A stretch of DNA of 5,397 nt, from positions 1-5,397 of the forward strand of contig CABRGI010000070.1 in the NCBI GenBank assembly GCA_902470455.1, given 5' to 3'. The notes under the pieces were generated by a model. The model saw only the letters and a program-made list of their open reading frames with translations. It had not been told where the DNA came from and did no database searches. Each line of letters begins with the position of its first letter. Within the stretch, counting starts at the first letter, position 1. Of this stretch, positions 1 through 5,265 are shown piece by piece. Both the position numbers and the translations under genes were made by a program. The DNA comes from an uncultured Parvimonas sp. Its GTDB lineage: Bacteria; Bacillota; Clostridia; Tissierellales; Peptoniphilaceae.

Positions 1-35
1 AATTGTATTTTTTACAAAAAAATTATAAAAAATGA

Positions 36-134
36 ATAATTATACATTATTAAAAACCTCTATCACTAGGAACATTAAACTTTAAAAATGTTTTCAAGGT
101 ACTTGATTATTCATTTTAAATATTGTATAATTAT
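36..134. repeat. Inverted repeat, 21-nt arms, overlapping the promoter
   Basis: The arm at 36-56 read on the minus strand matches the arm at 114-134 on the plus strand at 19 of 21 positions; 11 contiguous bases (36-46 against 124-134) are perfect. Each arm contains TGTATAAT, so each carries a TATAAT box, pointing in opposite directions. The plus-strand box is the -10 of the promoter called at 103-131. The minus-strand box (39-44) has only a weak -35 match (GTGATA, 61-66 on the minus strand, 16-nt spacer). It could be a regulator site, a divergent promoter pair, or chance similarity in AT-rich DNA. Confidence 0.4.
103..131 (+). promoter_or_regulatory. Candidate sigma-A-type promoter for the opp operon
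   Basis: TTGATT (103-108) and TATAAT (126-131) are separated by exactly 17 nt: 4 of 6 matches to the -35 consensus and a perfect -10. Transcription would start near 138 and read into oppD. It is the best-scoring pair I found in the leader, but the region is so AT-rich that a promoter closer to the gene cannot be excluded. Confidence 0.5.
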
Positions 135-326
135 AGATGAATTTATAACATAGGTACATTTATTAGTGAAAATTGATTTATTTTTAAATTGATTTTTATT
201 TTATAGGGAATTATTTTACAATTTTTTATTCCTTTTTATTTTAGCATTTCATTTAATTATGAATAAGATGTATTTATGAATTTATAGAGAATAATACCAA
301 AACACAAAGTTAGGGGGAGAGAATCA

Positions 327-1331
327 ATGGATCAAAAAGAATTACTTTTGGAAATTAAAGATCTACACACAAGTTTTAGAATCCGTGATGATTATTTTGA
401 CGCAGTAGATGGCGTTAATATGAAATTATTCTCTGATGAAATACTAGCTATAGTAGGTGAAAGTGGTTGTGGTAAATCGACTTTAGCTACTACAATAATG
501 GGGTTACATAATCCGAACTTCACTCGTTCAACAGGAGAGATTTTGTTTGAAGGAAAAAATTTAGTAGGTTTGTCAGAAAAAGATTTTAATGAAATTAGAG
601 GAGAAGGCATTGGAATGATTTTCCAAGATCCGCTTTCATCACTAAATCCTTTACAAAGAATAGGGAAACAAATCGAGGAAGGTTTGATTTATCATACAAA
701 AATGAATGCTGAAGAGAGAAAAGCTAGAGTTTTAGAATTGATTGAACAAGTAGGTATTCCTAATCCACCTCGTGTTGCAAGACAATACCCACATGAATTA
801 TCAGGTGGTATGAGACAAAGAGTTATTATTGCAATCGCTCTTGCTTGTAAACCTAAGATTATTATTGCGGATGAGCCTACAACAGCGCTTGACGTAACAA
901 TTCAAGCACAAATCTTAGACCTTTTAGTTGAAATTCAAAAGGAAATTAATGCAGGAATTATCTTAATCACTCACGATTTAGGAGTTGTTGCACAACTTGC
1001 AGATAGAGTATGTGTAATGTATGCAGGACAAATAGTTGAAGAAGCACCAGTTTTAGATTTATTTACAAATCCAAAACATCCTTATACTAGAAGTCTATTG
1101 AATAGTATTCCTCAAATGGATGCTGATGATGAAGACTTATATGTAATTCAAGGAATGGTTCCTTCACTTAAGAACTTACCAAGACAAGGTTGTAGATTCA
1201 AATCTAGAATTCCTTGGATAAGTGATGCAGAACATGAAGAAAATCCTACAATGCACGAAGTTGGACCTGGACATTTTGTAAGATGTACTTGCTATAAGAA
1301 CTTCCATTTTGATGAAAAGGAGGGTAATTAA
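327..1331 (+). CDS. oppD: Oligopeptide/dipeptide ABC transporter ATP-binding protein OppD
   Basis: This is one of the two cytoplasmic ATPases that power peptide import through the OppBC channel. The 334 aa match the usual OppD/DppD size. The ABC core is complete: Walker A GESGCGKS (44-51), Q-loop with Gln100 in MIFQDPLSSLNP, signature LSGGMRQR (158-165), Walker B IIIADEP (178-184) with catalytic Glu183, and switch His216 in ITHDL. NPKHPYTRSLL (248-258) leads into the C-terminal oligo_HPY-type extension characteristic of peptide and nickel importers. In that extension Cys289 and Cys320 (plus Cys322) remain, but the RCP position reads RIP (Ile295) and the following cysteine position is also lost, so a four-Cys iron-sulfur site like that of some DppD proteins is probably absent. 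The ATG is supported by GGGGGAG at 313-319, 7 nt upstream. The stop overlaps the oppF start by one base (TAATG), suggesting translational coupling. The exact peptide substrate (opp, dpp or app type) cannot be told from this subunit. Confidence 0.93.
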   Translation: MDQKELLLEIKDLHTSFRIRDDYFDAVDGVNMKLFSDEILAIVGESGCGKSTLATTIMGLHNPNFTRSTGEILFEGKNLVGLSEKDFNEIRGEGIGMIFQDPLSSLNPLQRIGKQIEEGLIYHTKMNAEERKARVLELIEQVGIPNPPRVARQYPHELSGGMRQRVIIAIALACKPKIIIADEPTTALDVTIQAQILDLLVEIQKEINAGIILITHDLGVVAQLADRVCVMYAGQIVEEAPVLDLFTNPKHPYTRSLLNSIPQMDADDEDLYVIQGMVPSLKNLPRQGCRFKSRIPWISDAEHEENPTMHEVGPGHFVRCTCYKNFHFDEKEGN

Positions 1332-2266
1332 TGAGCTTTTTAGAAATTAAAGACCTTAAGGTTCACTATCCAATAAGAGGCGGTTTTTTCAATAAGATAA
1401 TTGACCATGTACTAGCTGTTGATGGTGTAGATATGGTAATCGAAAAAGGAAAAACTTATGGACTTATCGGGGAAAGTGGTAGTGGTAAAAGTACTATCGG
1501 TAAAGCAATAATAGGTCTTGAAAAAATTACAAGTGGACAAGTTATTTTTGAAGGTAAACCTCTTACTAAAAAAATGATAAGAAAAGATAAAGAGTTTACA
1601 AGAGATGTTCAAATGATTTTCCAAGATAATATGGCGAGTTTAGACCCTAAAAAGAGAGTTATTGACATCATTGCAGAACCTTTAAGAAACTTTGAAAAAA
1701 TGACTGTAACAGAAGAAAGAAAAAGAGTTTTAGAACTTTTAGATATAGTTGGTATGCCGGAAGATGCATTATATAAATATTCATTCGAATTTTCCGGTGG
1801 TCAAAGACAAAGAATCGGGGTTGCCAGAGCAATAAGTTTAAATCCTAGACTTATCATTGCTGACGAACCTGTTTCAGCCCTTGACCTCTCAGTTCAAGCA
1901 CAAGTTTTGAACTTTATGAAAAAAATTCAAAAAGATATGGGATTGTCTTATCTTTTCATTTCTCACGACCTTGGGGTTGTAAAACATATGTGTGATTACA
2001 TAAACATTATGTACAGAGGAAGACTTGTTGAAAGAGGAACAAAGGAAGACATTTATAGAGATCCACAACATATCTACACTAAGAGATTAATTGCAGCTAT
2101 TCCTGAAACTGATCCAAGACTTAAGGAACAATTAATCGCAAATAGAATTAGAGTAGAACAAGAATATAAAGAATTAGAAAAAGACTACTATGATGAAAAA
2201 GGAAAAGTATTTGATTTGGTTAAACTTACAGATACTCATTATGTAGCAAAGAAGGAGGTAAAATAG
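1331..2266 (+). CDS. oppF: Oligopeptide/dipeptide ABC transporter ATP-binding protein OppF
   Basis: This is the second ATPase, expected to pair with OppD as a heterodimer on the cytoplasmic face of OppBC. The 311 aa are typical of OppF. Visible motifs are Walker A GESGSGKS (47-54), Gln98 in MIFQDNMASLDP, signature FSGGQRQR (154-161), Walker B LIIADEP (174-180) with Glu179, D-loop SALD, and His212 in FISHDL. The fingerprint GGQRQRIGVARA and the segment DPQHIYTKRLIAAIP (about 244-258) fit the peptide-importer branch. The C-terminus is Cys-free and ends with a DTHYVA element of the kind seen in Gram-positive OppF tails. The start is supported by AAAGGAGGG (1316-1324) inside the end of oppD and by the one-base overlap with the oppD stop. 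Both ATPases keep all catalytic residues, so both sites should hydrolyse ATP. A name of dppF or appF is equally possible on sequence alone. Confidence 0.93.
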   Translation: MSFLEIKDLKVHYPIRGGFFNKIIDHVLAVDGVDMVIEKGKTYGLIGESGSGKSTIGKAIIGLEKITSGQVIFEGKPLTKKMIRKDKEFTRDVQMIFQDNMASLDPKKRVIDIIAEPLRNFEKMTVTEERKRVLELLDIVGMPEDALYKYSFEFSGGQRQRIGVARAISLNPRLIIADEPVSALDLSVQAQVLNFMKKIQKDMGLSYLFISHDLGVVKHMCDYINIMYRGRLVERGTKEDIYRDPQHIYTKRLIAAIPETDPRLKEQLIANRIRVEQEYKELEKDYYDEKGKVFDLVKLTDTHYVAKKEVK

Positions 2267-2267
2267 T

Positions 2268-3224
2268 ATGTGGAAAACAATATTAAGAAGATTCCTTCTA
2301 ATGATACCTCAATTAGTAATATTAAGTATTATAGTATTTATTTTAGCTAAGTTAATGCCAGGTGATCCATTTACAGGACAAATAAATCCTACAACAGATC
2401 CAAAGCAAATAGAAGCATTAAGAATAAAATATGGTTTCTATGACCCATGGTATCAACAATATTGGAGATGGGTTACAAATATGTTTAAAGGTGATTTTGG
2501 TATAAGCTATTCATTTAAATTACCAGTATCTACACTTTTAGGACAAAGAGTTGGAAATACTTTCTGGTTATCATTACTTTGTGTAACTTTCTTATATGCT
2601 TTAGCATTACCACTTGGTATTTTCTCCGGTAGATATAGTGGAGGTAAATTTGATAAAGCTGTTACATTGTATAACTTCGTAACTTATGCGATTCCGGGCT
2701 TTATTTTCTACTTGCTTATGATTTTATTATTTGCTTACACATTACATTGGTTCCCTGCGTCAGATTCAGTTGATCCTGGTGTTACAGGCTTCGCCTATGT
2801 AATAAGTAGATTAAGACATATGTTGTTACCTGCAATCTGTTATGCTTTAATAGCAACAACAGGAACAGTTCAATACTTAAGAAATGAAATTATAGATGCT
2901 AAAGGTTCAGACTATGTAAGAACTGCAAGAAGCAAGGGAGTACCTATTGATAAAGTATATACACATCATATCTTTAGAAATTCTCTTTTACCTATAGCTG
3001 CATTCTTCGGTTTCACATTGACAGGACTTATCTCAGGTTCAGTATTTATGGAAACAATCTTTGGTTATCCAGGAATGGGAAAATTATTCATGGAAGCTAT
3101 TGGATCAAGAGATTATTCAGTATTGACTACATTAATTATGATTTTTGGTTTTATGACTCTATTAGGAAGTTTGTTATCAGACATCATTATGAGTATAGTT
3201 GACCCAAGAATAAGAATAGAATAA
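2268..3224 (+). CDS. oppB: Oligopeptide/dipeptide ABC transporter permease OppB
   Basis: This is one of the two integral membrane subunits forming the peptide channel. The 318 aa begin with the classic OppB N-terminus: an arginine-containing start, a first membrane segment (about 9-30), then MPGDPF. Further hydrophobic segments lie at about 98-120, 132-158, 185-205, 241-263 and 284-310, giving six in all. The cytoplasmic EAA loop that docks on the ATPases is clear at about 215-241 (DYVRTARSKG, then HHIFRNSLLPI). FGYPGMGKL (265-273) and the terminal VDPRIRIE are also family marks. AAGGAGG (2252-2258) lies inside the end of oppF, whose stop is one base before this ATG, so translation is probably coupled. 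The reading frame ends in tandem stops TAA TAG. The protein is full length with nothing missing. Confidence 0.93.
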   Translation: MWKTILRRFLLMIPQLVILSIIVFILAKLMPGDPFTGQINPTTDPKQIEALRIKYGFYDPWYQQYWRWVTNMFKGDFGISYSFKLPVSTLLGQRVGNTFWLSLLCVTFLYALALPLGIFSGRYSGGKFDKAVTLYNFVTYAIPGFIFYLLMILLFAYTLHWFPASDSVDPGVTGFAYVISRLRHMLLPAICYALIATTGTVQYLRNEIIDAKGSDYVRTARSKGVPIDKVYTHHIFRNSLLPIAAFFGFTLTGLISGSVFMETIFGYPGMGKLFMEAIGSRDYSVLTTLIMIFGFMTLLGSLLSDIIMSIVDPRIRIE

Positions 3225-3240
3225 TAGGGGGAGTGAGAAA

Positions 3241-4155
3241 ATGAGTAAAGAAAAAGAAATTAAAAAAGATGCTTCCCAACATAAGGAAAATGTAACTCCA
3301 AGTGCTTTTAAAGTAATTGTTAGGGAATTTAAAAAAGATAAATTAGCAACATTTTCACTTGCAGTTTTAACTTTGATAATTTTAACAGTATTTATAGGAA
3401 GTATGTTCTTCAACGTAGAAGAAGTAATGAAAGTTAACCTAATGGATTCATTCCTAAGACCTGGCGAAGGTGGATATATTTTAGGAACTGACCAAGCTGG
3501 TAGATCTCTTTTAGGACAACTTTTCCTTGGAACTAGAAACTCAATAATAATCGGTGCATCAGTAACAGTTTTAACTAATGTAATAGGTATTATTGTTGGT
3601 TTAATTATCGGATACTATGGTGGTATCGTAGATAATATCATCATGAGAATTATAGACTTTATCCAAGTATTACCAATTCTTATGCTTATCATAGTATTCG
3701 TAACATTAGTTCCTTCATACAATATGGTTACATTCGTATTCATCATGAGTGTATTCTATTGGGTAGGTATTGCAAGACTTGTAAGATCAAAAGCTCTTTC
3801 TGAAGGAAGACGTGATTATATAAGTGCTTCTAAAACAATGGGAACACCTGCATGGAAGATAATGTTTGGTGGAATTTTACCAAATATCAGTTCAATTCTT
3901 ATAATTAGTGCTATCTTAGACTTAGCAGGAAATATGGGAATTGAAATCGGACTTACATTCCTTAACTTCGGTTTACCACCAGGAGTGCCATCACTTGGAA
4001 CTCTTATTAACAAGGCGCTAGACCCTACTATATTAAGAGATAGAATGTATATTTGGTTCCCTGCATCAATGCTAGTACTTGTTCTAATGCTTTCAATTAA
4101 CTATGCTGGACAAGCAGTAAGAAGAGCATCAGATGCAAAACAAAGATTAGGTTAG
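3241..4155 (+). CDS. oppC: Oligopeptide/dipeptide ABC transporter permease OppC
   Basis: This is the partner permease to OppB. The 304 aa start with a charged cytoplasmic tail (about 1-33, rich in Lys and Glu) followed by the first membrane segment (about 35-56), the layout of the OppC N-terminal domain. The conserved periplasmic-side motif appears as YILGTDQAGRS (79-89), with Ser where GRD is more common, followed by GTRNSIIIG. The EAA loop is at about 190-220 (RRDYISASKTMG, ILPNISS). Other hydrophobic segments lie near 100-124, 140-158, 162-180, 216-240 and 272-292. The start is supported by GGGGGAG (3227-3233), the same strong motif used by oppD and 7 nt from the ATG. The gap from oppB is 16 nt. 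This is the last gene of the operon: a terminator begins 18 nt after the stop, and no oppA follows. Confidence 0.93.
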   Translation: MSKEKEIKKDASQHKENVTPSAFKVIVREFKKDKLATFSLAVLTLIILTVFIGSMFFNVEEVMKVNLMDSFLRPGEGGYILGTDQAGRSLLGQLFLGTRNSIIIGASVTVLTNVIGIIVGLIIGYYGGIVDNIIMRIIDFIQVLPILMLIIVFVTLVPSYNMVTFVFIMSVFYWVGIARLVRSKALSEGRRDYISASKTMGTPAWKIMFGGILPNISSILIISAILDLAGNMGIEIGLTFLNFGLPPGVPSLGTLINKALDPTILRDRMYIWFPASMLVLVLMLSINYAGQAVRRASDAKQRLG

Positions 4156-4173
4156 AAATAATTTAATATTTAT

Positions 4174-4201
4174 AAAAGCGTAGAGAAATCTACGCTTTTT
4201 T
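4174..4201 (+). terminator. Intrinsic terminator of the opp operon
   Basis: An 11-bp perfect stem (AAAAGCGTAGA at 4174-4184 with TCTACGCTTTT at 4189-4199) is closed by a GAAA tetraloop (4185-4188) and ends in a run of six T (4196-4201). It starts 18 nt after the oppC stop. The A-run on the 5' side means it could also terminate transcription coming from the right. Confidence 0.93.
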
Positions 4202-4286
4202 ATTGTGAAACATTATGGAAGGCTAGGGTTCTTATAATGAAATTTAAATTAGATTTTTACTATAAAAATTACAAAAAAGAAATATG

Positions 4287-4315
4287 TTTACAAATGTTAT
4301 ATATTGTGTTATAAT
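4287..4315 (+). promoter_or_regulatory. Near-consensus extended -10 promoter for the secreted protein gene
   Basis: TTTACA (4287-4292, 5 of 6) and TATAAT (4310-4315, perfect) are 17 nt apart, with the extended -10 dinucleotide TG at 4307-4308. The predicted start near 4322 gives a leader of about 50 nt before the ATG at 4373. With the strong upstream terminator this makes the downstream gene an independent unit. A 13-nt stretch covering this -10 (4309-4321) is repeated exactly at 4232-4244, but that copy has no usable -35. Confidence 0.85.
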
Positions 4316-4372
4316 GAAATTGCTTTACTAGATTAATTGAAAGCTGTATGAAATTTTAAAGGAGGATTAGTT

Positions 4373-4681
4373 ATGAAAAAATTTAAAAAAGTTTTAGTGG
4401 CATGTATGTTAAGTTTTGTTTTAGTAGGAGCTCTGAAAAATGTTGTTAATGCAAATTCATATCAAGTAGCTGTTTCTCAACAGAAAAGAAAATGGGTGGT
4501 AAGAAAATTAAAATATAGCGGACTTACTCCATCACCATATAGATATTATAGCGAAGGTGGATATCATGGATATTTACAATATAAGGGATTAGCTAGCGAG
4601 CAAGGATTTGCTTATTATGCAGGATATATATACTTAGGTTATCCTATTCCTACTCCTTCAGCAGTTAGATTAGTAGATTAA
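4373..4681 (+). CDS. Small secreted Tyr/Gly-rich protein of unknown function
   Basis: I do not recognise this 102-aa protein. It begins with a textbook Sec signal peptide: a positive n-region MKKFKK, a hydrophobic core (7-21) and a c-region ending V-N-A, with cleavage predicted after Ala27. The mature chain of about 75 aa has no Cys, is basic (KRKWVVRKLK early in it) and has about 13 Tyr and many Gly. Its C-terminal half contains GYHGYLQYKG (about 64-73) and YYAGYIYLGYPIPTP (about 81-95). The pattern GY.GYL followed by Y.G.IY.G recalls short modules I associate with secreted Gram-positive proteins; that is from memory, not a search. There is no sortase signal, second membrane segment or catalytic motif. 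The start is fixed by AAAGGAGGA (4358-4366), 7 nt from the ATG counting from GGAGG. It has its own strong promoter and terminator, so co-transcription with opp is unlikely. A small surface protein or an unmodified bacteriocin is possible but unproven. Confidence 0.82.
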   Translation: MKKFKKVLVACMLSFVLVGALKNVVNANSYQVAVSQQKRKWVVRKLKYSGLTPSPYRYYSEGGYHGYLQYKGLASEQGFAYYAGYIYLGYPIPTPSAVRLVD

Positions 4682-4734
4682 TATAAGTTTGTTTATATTT
4701 TGAAGAAGAAAAGTAAGTAAATTATAGTATAATA

Positions 4735-4766
4735 AAAAAGATGGTTGCATTTGCATCCATCTTTTT
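4735..4766. terminator. Intrinsic terminator after the secreted protein gene, probably bidirectional
   Basis: A 10-bp outer stem (AAAAAGATGG at 4735-4744 with CCATCTTTTT at 4757-4766) continues after one T-T mismatch into TGCA/TGCA. The five T at 4762-4766 serve rightward transcription and the A-run on the other side serves leftward transcription. It begins 53 nt after the stop at 4681. A weak all-AT hairpin (4680-4699) also overlaps the stop codon but is unlikely to matter. Confidence 0.82.
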
Positions 4767-4814
4767 AGTTTAGAAAAAAATAAATATTACAGCAGTTGAA
4801 TTTGCATCTATCTT
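4744..4814 (+). repeat. Direct repeat of a terminator arm, 20 nt, 51-nt offset
   Basis: Positions 4744-4763 and 4795-4814 match at 18 of 20 bases (both contain ATTTGCATC and end ATCTT). The first copy is the loop and 3' arm of the terminator. The second has no complementary 5' arm and no T-run, so it should not terminate. It is followed by GGGAGGATTA, which resembles the ribosome binding region of the secreted protein gene (GGAGGATTA at 4361-4369), but no start codon or reading frame follows. It may be debris from a local duplication. Confidence 0.5.
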
Positions 4815-4854
4815 GGGAGGATTATAAGAACAAAAACTTCGCTAGTAATATGTA

Positions 4855-4917
4855 GTGTGGTAGAAAAGAAAAGGAAAACTTATGGGAGGAGTTTATTATC
4901 TTTAAATACTACCACAC
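4855..4917. repeat. 63-nt segment bounded by 9-nt perfect inverted repeats
   Basis: GTGTGGTAG (4855-4863) is exactly complementary to CTACCACAC (4909-4917), enclosing 45 nt. The arms have 5 of 9 G/C bases in otherwise AT-dominated DNA, so chance is less likely than for AT-only arms. No target-site duplication is visible outside the arms, and the 45-nt interior (which includes GGGAGGAG at 4884-4891) has no reading frame. It could fold as a large-loop hairpin, be a regulator site pair, or be a fragment of a small mobile element. Confidence 0.45.
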
Positions 4918-5111
4918 AATTAATATATACCTAAAAATATGATTTTAAAACATAAAATGTAGTTAAAAAAATTTTTTTGTGAGATAATTTAGTAAATATT
5001 TTTCAAATTATAATAATTTTGATATTTTTTAACAAAAGAATGGAATATAATAATAAATTTTGACAATAAATAGGATGAAACTAAAAATTCATATGATTTA
5101 AGTAAACATAG

Positions 5112-5265
5112 TTTATAGAATAAAGTAATTCGCGTCATGATACTTTGAATAGAAACTCTCCCAAAACGTCATCTCGATCGTAGTGTAGCAAAGCGTAACG
5201 GAGTCAATCTAGCCCTAACTTAGATTATTTACTTGTAAATAAAAGTGGGTCTGACTGAATGGGTA
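5112..5265 (+). repeat. Intergenic repeat, tandem copy 1
   Basis: This is the first of two diverged tandem copies. Landmarks in order are CGTCA (5133-5137), a second CGTCATCTCG (5167-5176), a region of short AGCG/GTAGC-like pieces (5177-5200), AATCTAGCCCTAACTT (5206-5221), the hairpin (5211-5252) and GGTCTGAC (5248-5255). The first two landmarks lie exactly 154 nt before those of copy 2; the offset then falls to 145 and 141 because copy 1 has 9-nt and 4-nt extra stretches. The copy start is a judgement from where similarity begins. The core is richer in GC than its surroundings. The sequence looks like a dispersed non-coding intergenic element rather than a gene. Confidence 0.75.
5211..5252 (+). 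other. Bulged hairpin of repeat copy 1
   Basis: The arms pair as AG/CT, a C-T mismatch, CC/GG, a T-G wobble, a bulged A, ACTT/AAGT, a three-base AGA bulge, then TTATTTAC (5225-5232) with GTAAATAA (5235-5242) around a TT loop. AGTCA (5202-5206) and TGACT (5252-5256) offer an alternative extension of the stem. No T-run follows, so it is not a standard terminator. Confidence 0.65.

Larger units (their letters stand above)
1..326. other. Non-coding leader upstream of the opp operon
   Basis: These 326 nt are extremely AT-rich, have frequent stops in all frames, and contain no gene or tail of an upstream gene that I can support. The contents are an inverted repeat (36-134), a candidate promoter (103-131) and, at the right end, the oppD ribosome binding site. 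If the promoter is right, the operon mRNA has an untranslated leader of roughly 190 nt. I see no T-box, no recognisable riboswitch core and no clear terminator hairpin in it. Weaker -35/-10-like pairs also occur (for example TTGATT at 189 with TATTTT at 212), as expected by chance in such AT-rich DNA. Confidence 0.7.

Noticed and set aside
71..94. Small hairpin AACATT...AATGTT followed by T in the leader, as a terminator of an upstream gene
   Set aside because: The stem is only 6 bp, nearly all AT, with a 10-nt loop and a T-run of four. This is expected often by chance here.
392..610. Minus-strand open frame of 72 codons inside oppD, and similar minus-strand frames within oppF, oppB and oppC
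   Set aside because: They lie antisense to well-supported ABC transporter genes, have no ribosome binding site that I can see, and give low-complexity peptides without domain features.
4373..4405. Possible lipoprotein lipobox LVAC (residues 8-11) in the small secreted protein
   Set aside because: The cysteine comes only five residues after the lysine cluster and is followed by ten more hydrophobic residues, so it lies inside the signal core. A normal signal peptidase I site (V-N-A) is present after residue 27.
4373..4681. The small secreted protein as a peptide pheromone or dedicated cargo of the Opp importer
   Set aside because: A terminator and an independent promoter separate it from opp. 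A mature chain of about 75 aa is far larger than known Opp-imported signalling peptides, and no processing motif is visible.
5060..5087. Strong promoter driving a gene in the repeat region
   Set aside because: TTGACA is perfect, but the best -10 (TAAAAA) matches only 4 of 6, no gene follows within the window, and AT-rich DNA yields such pairs by chance. It is kept only as a mention in the region description.
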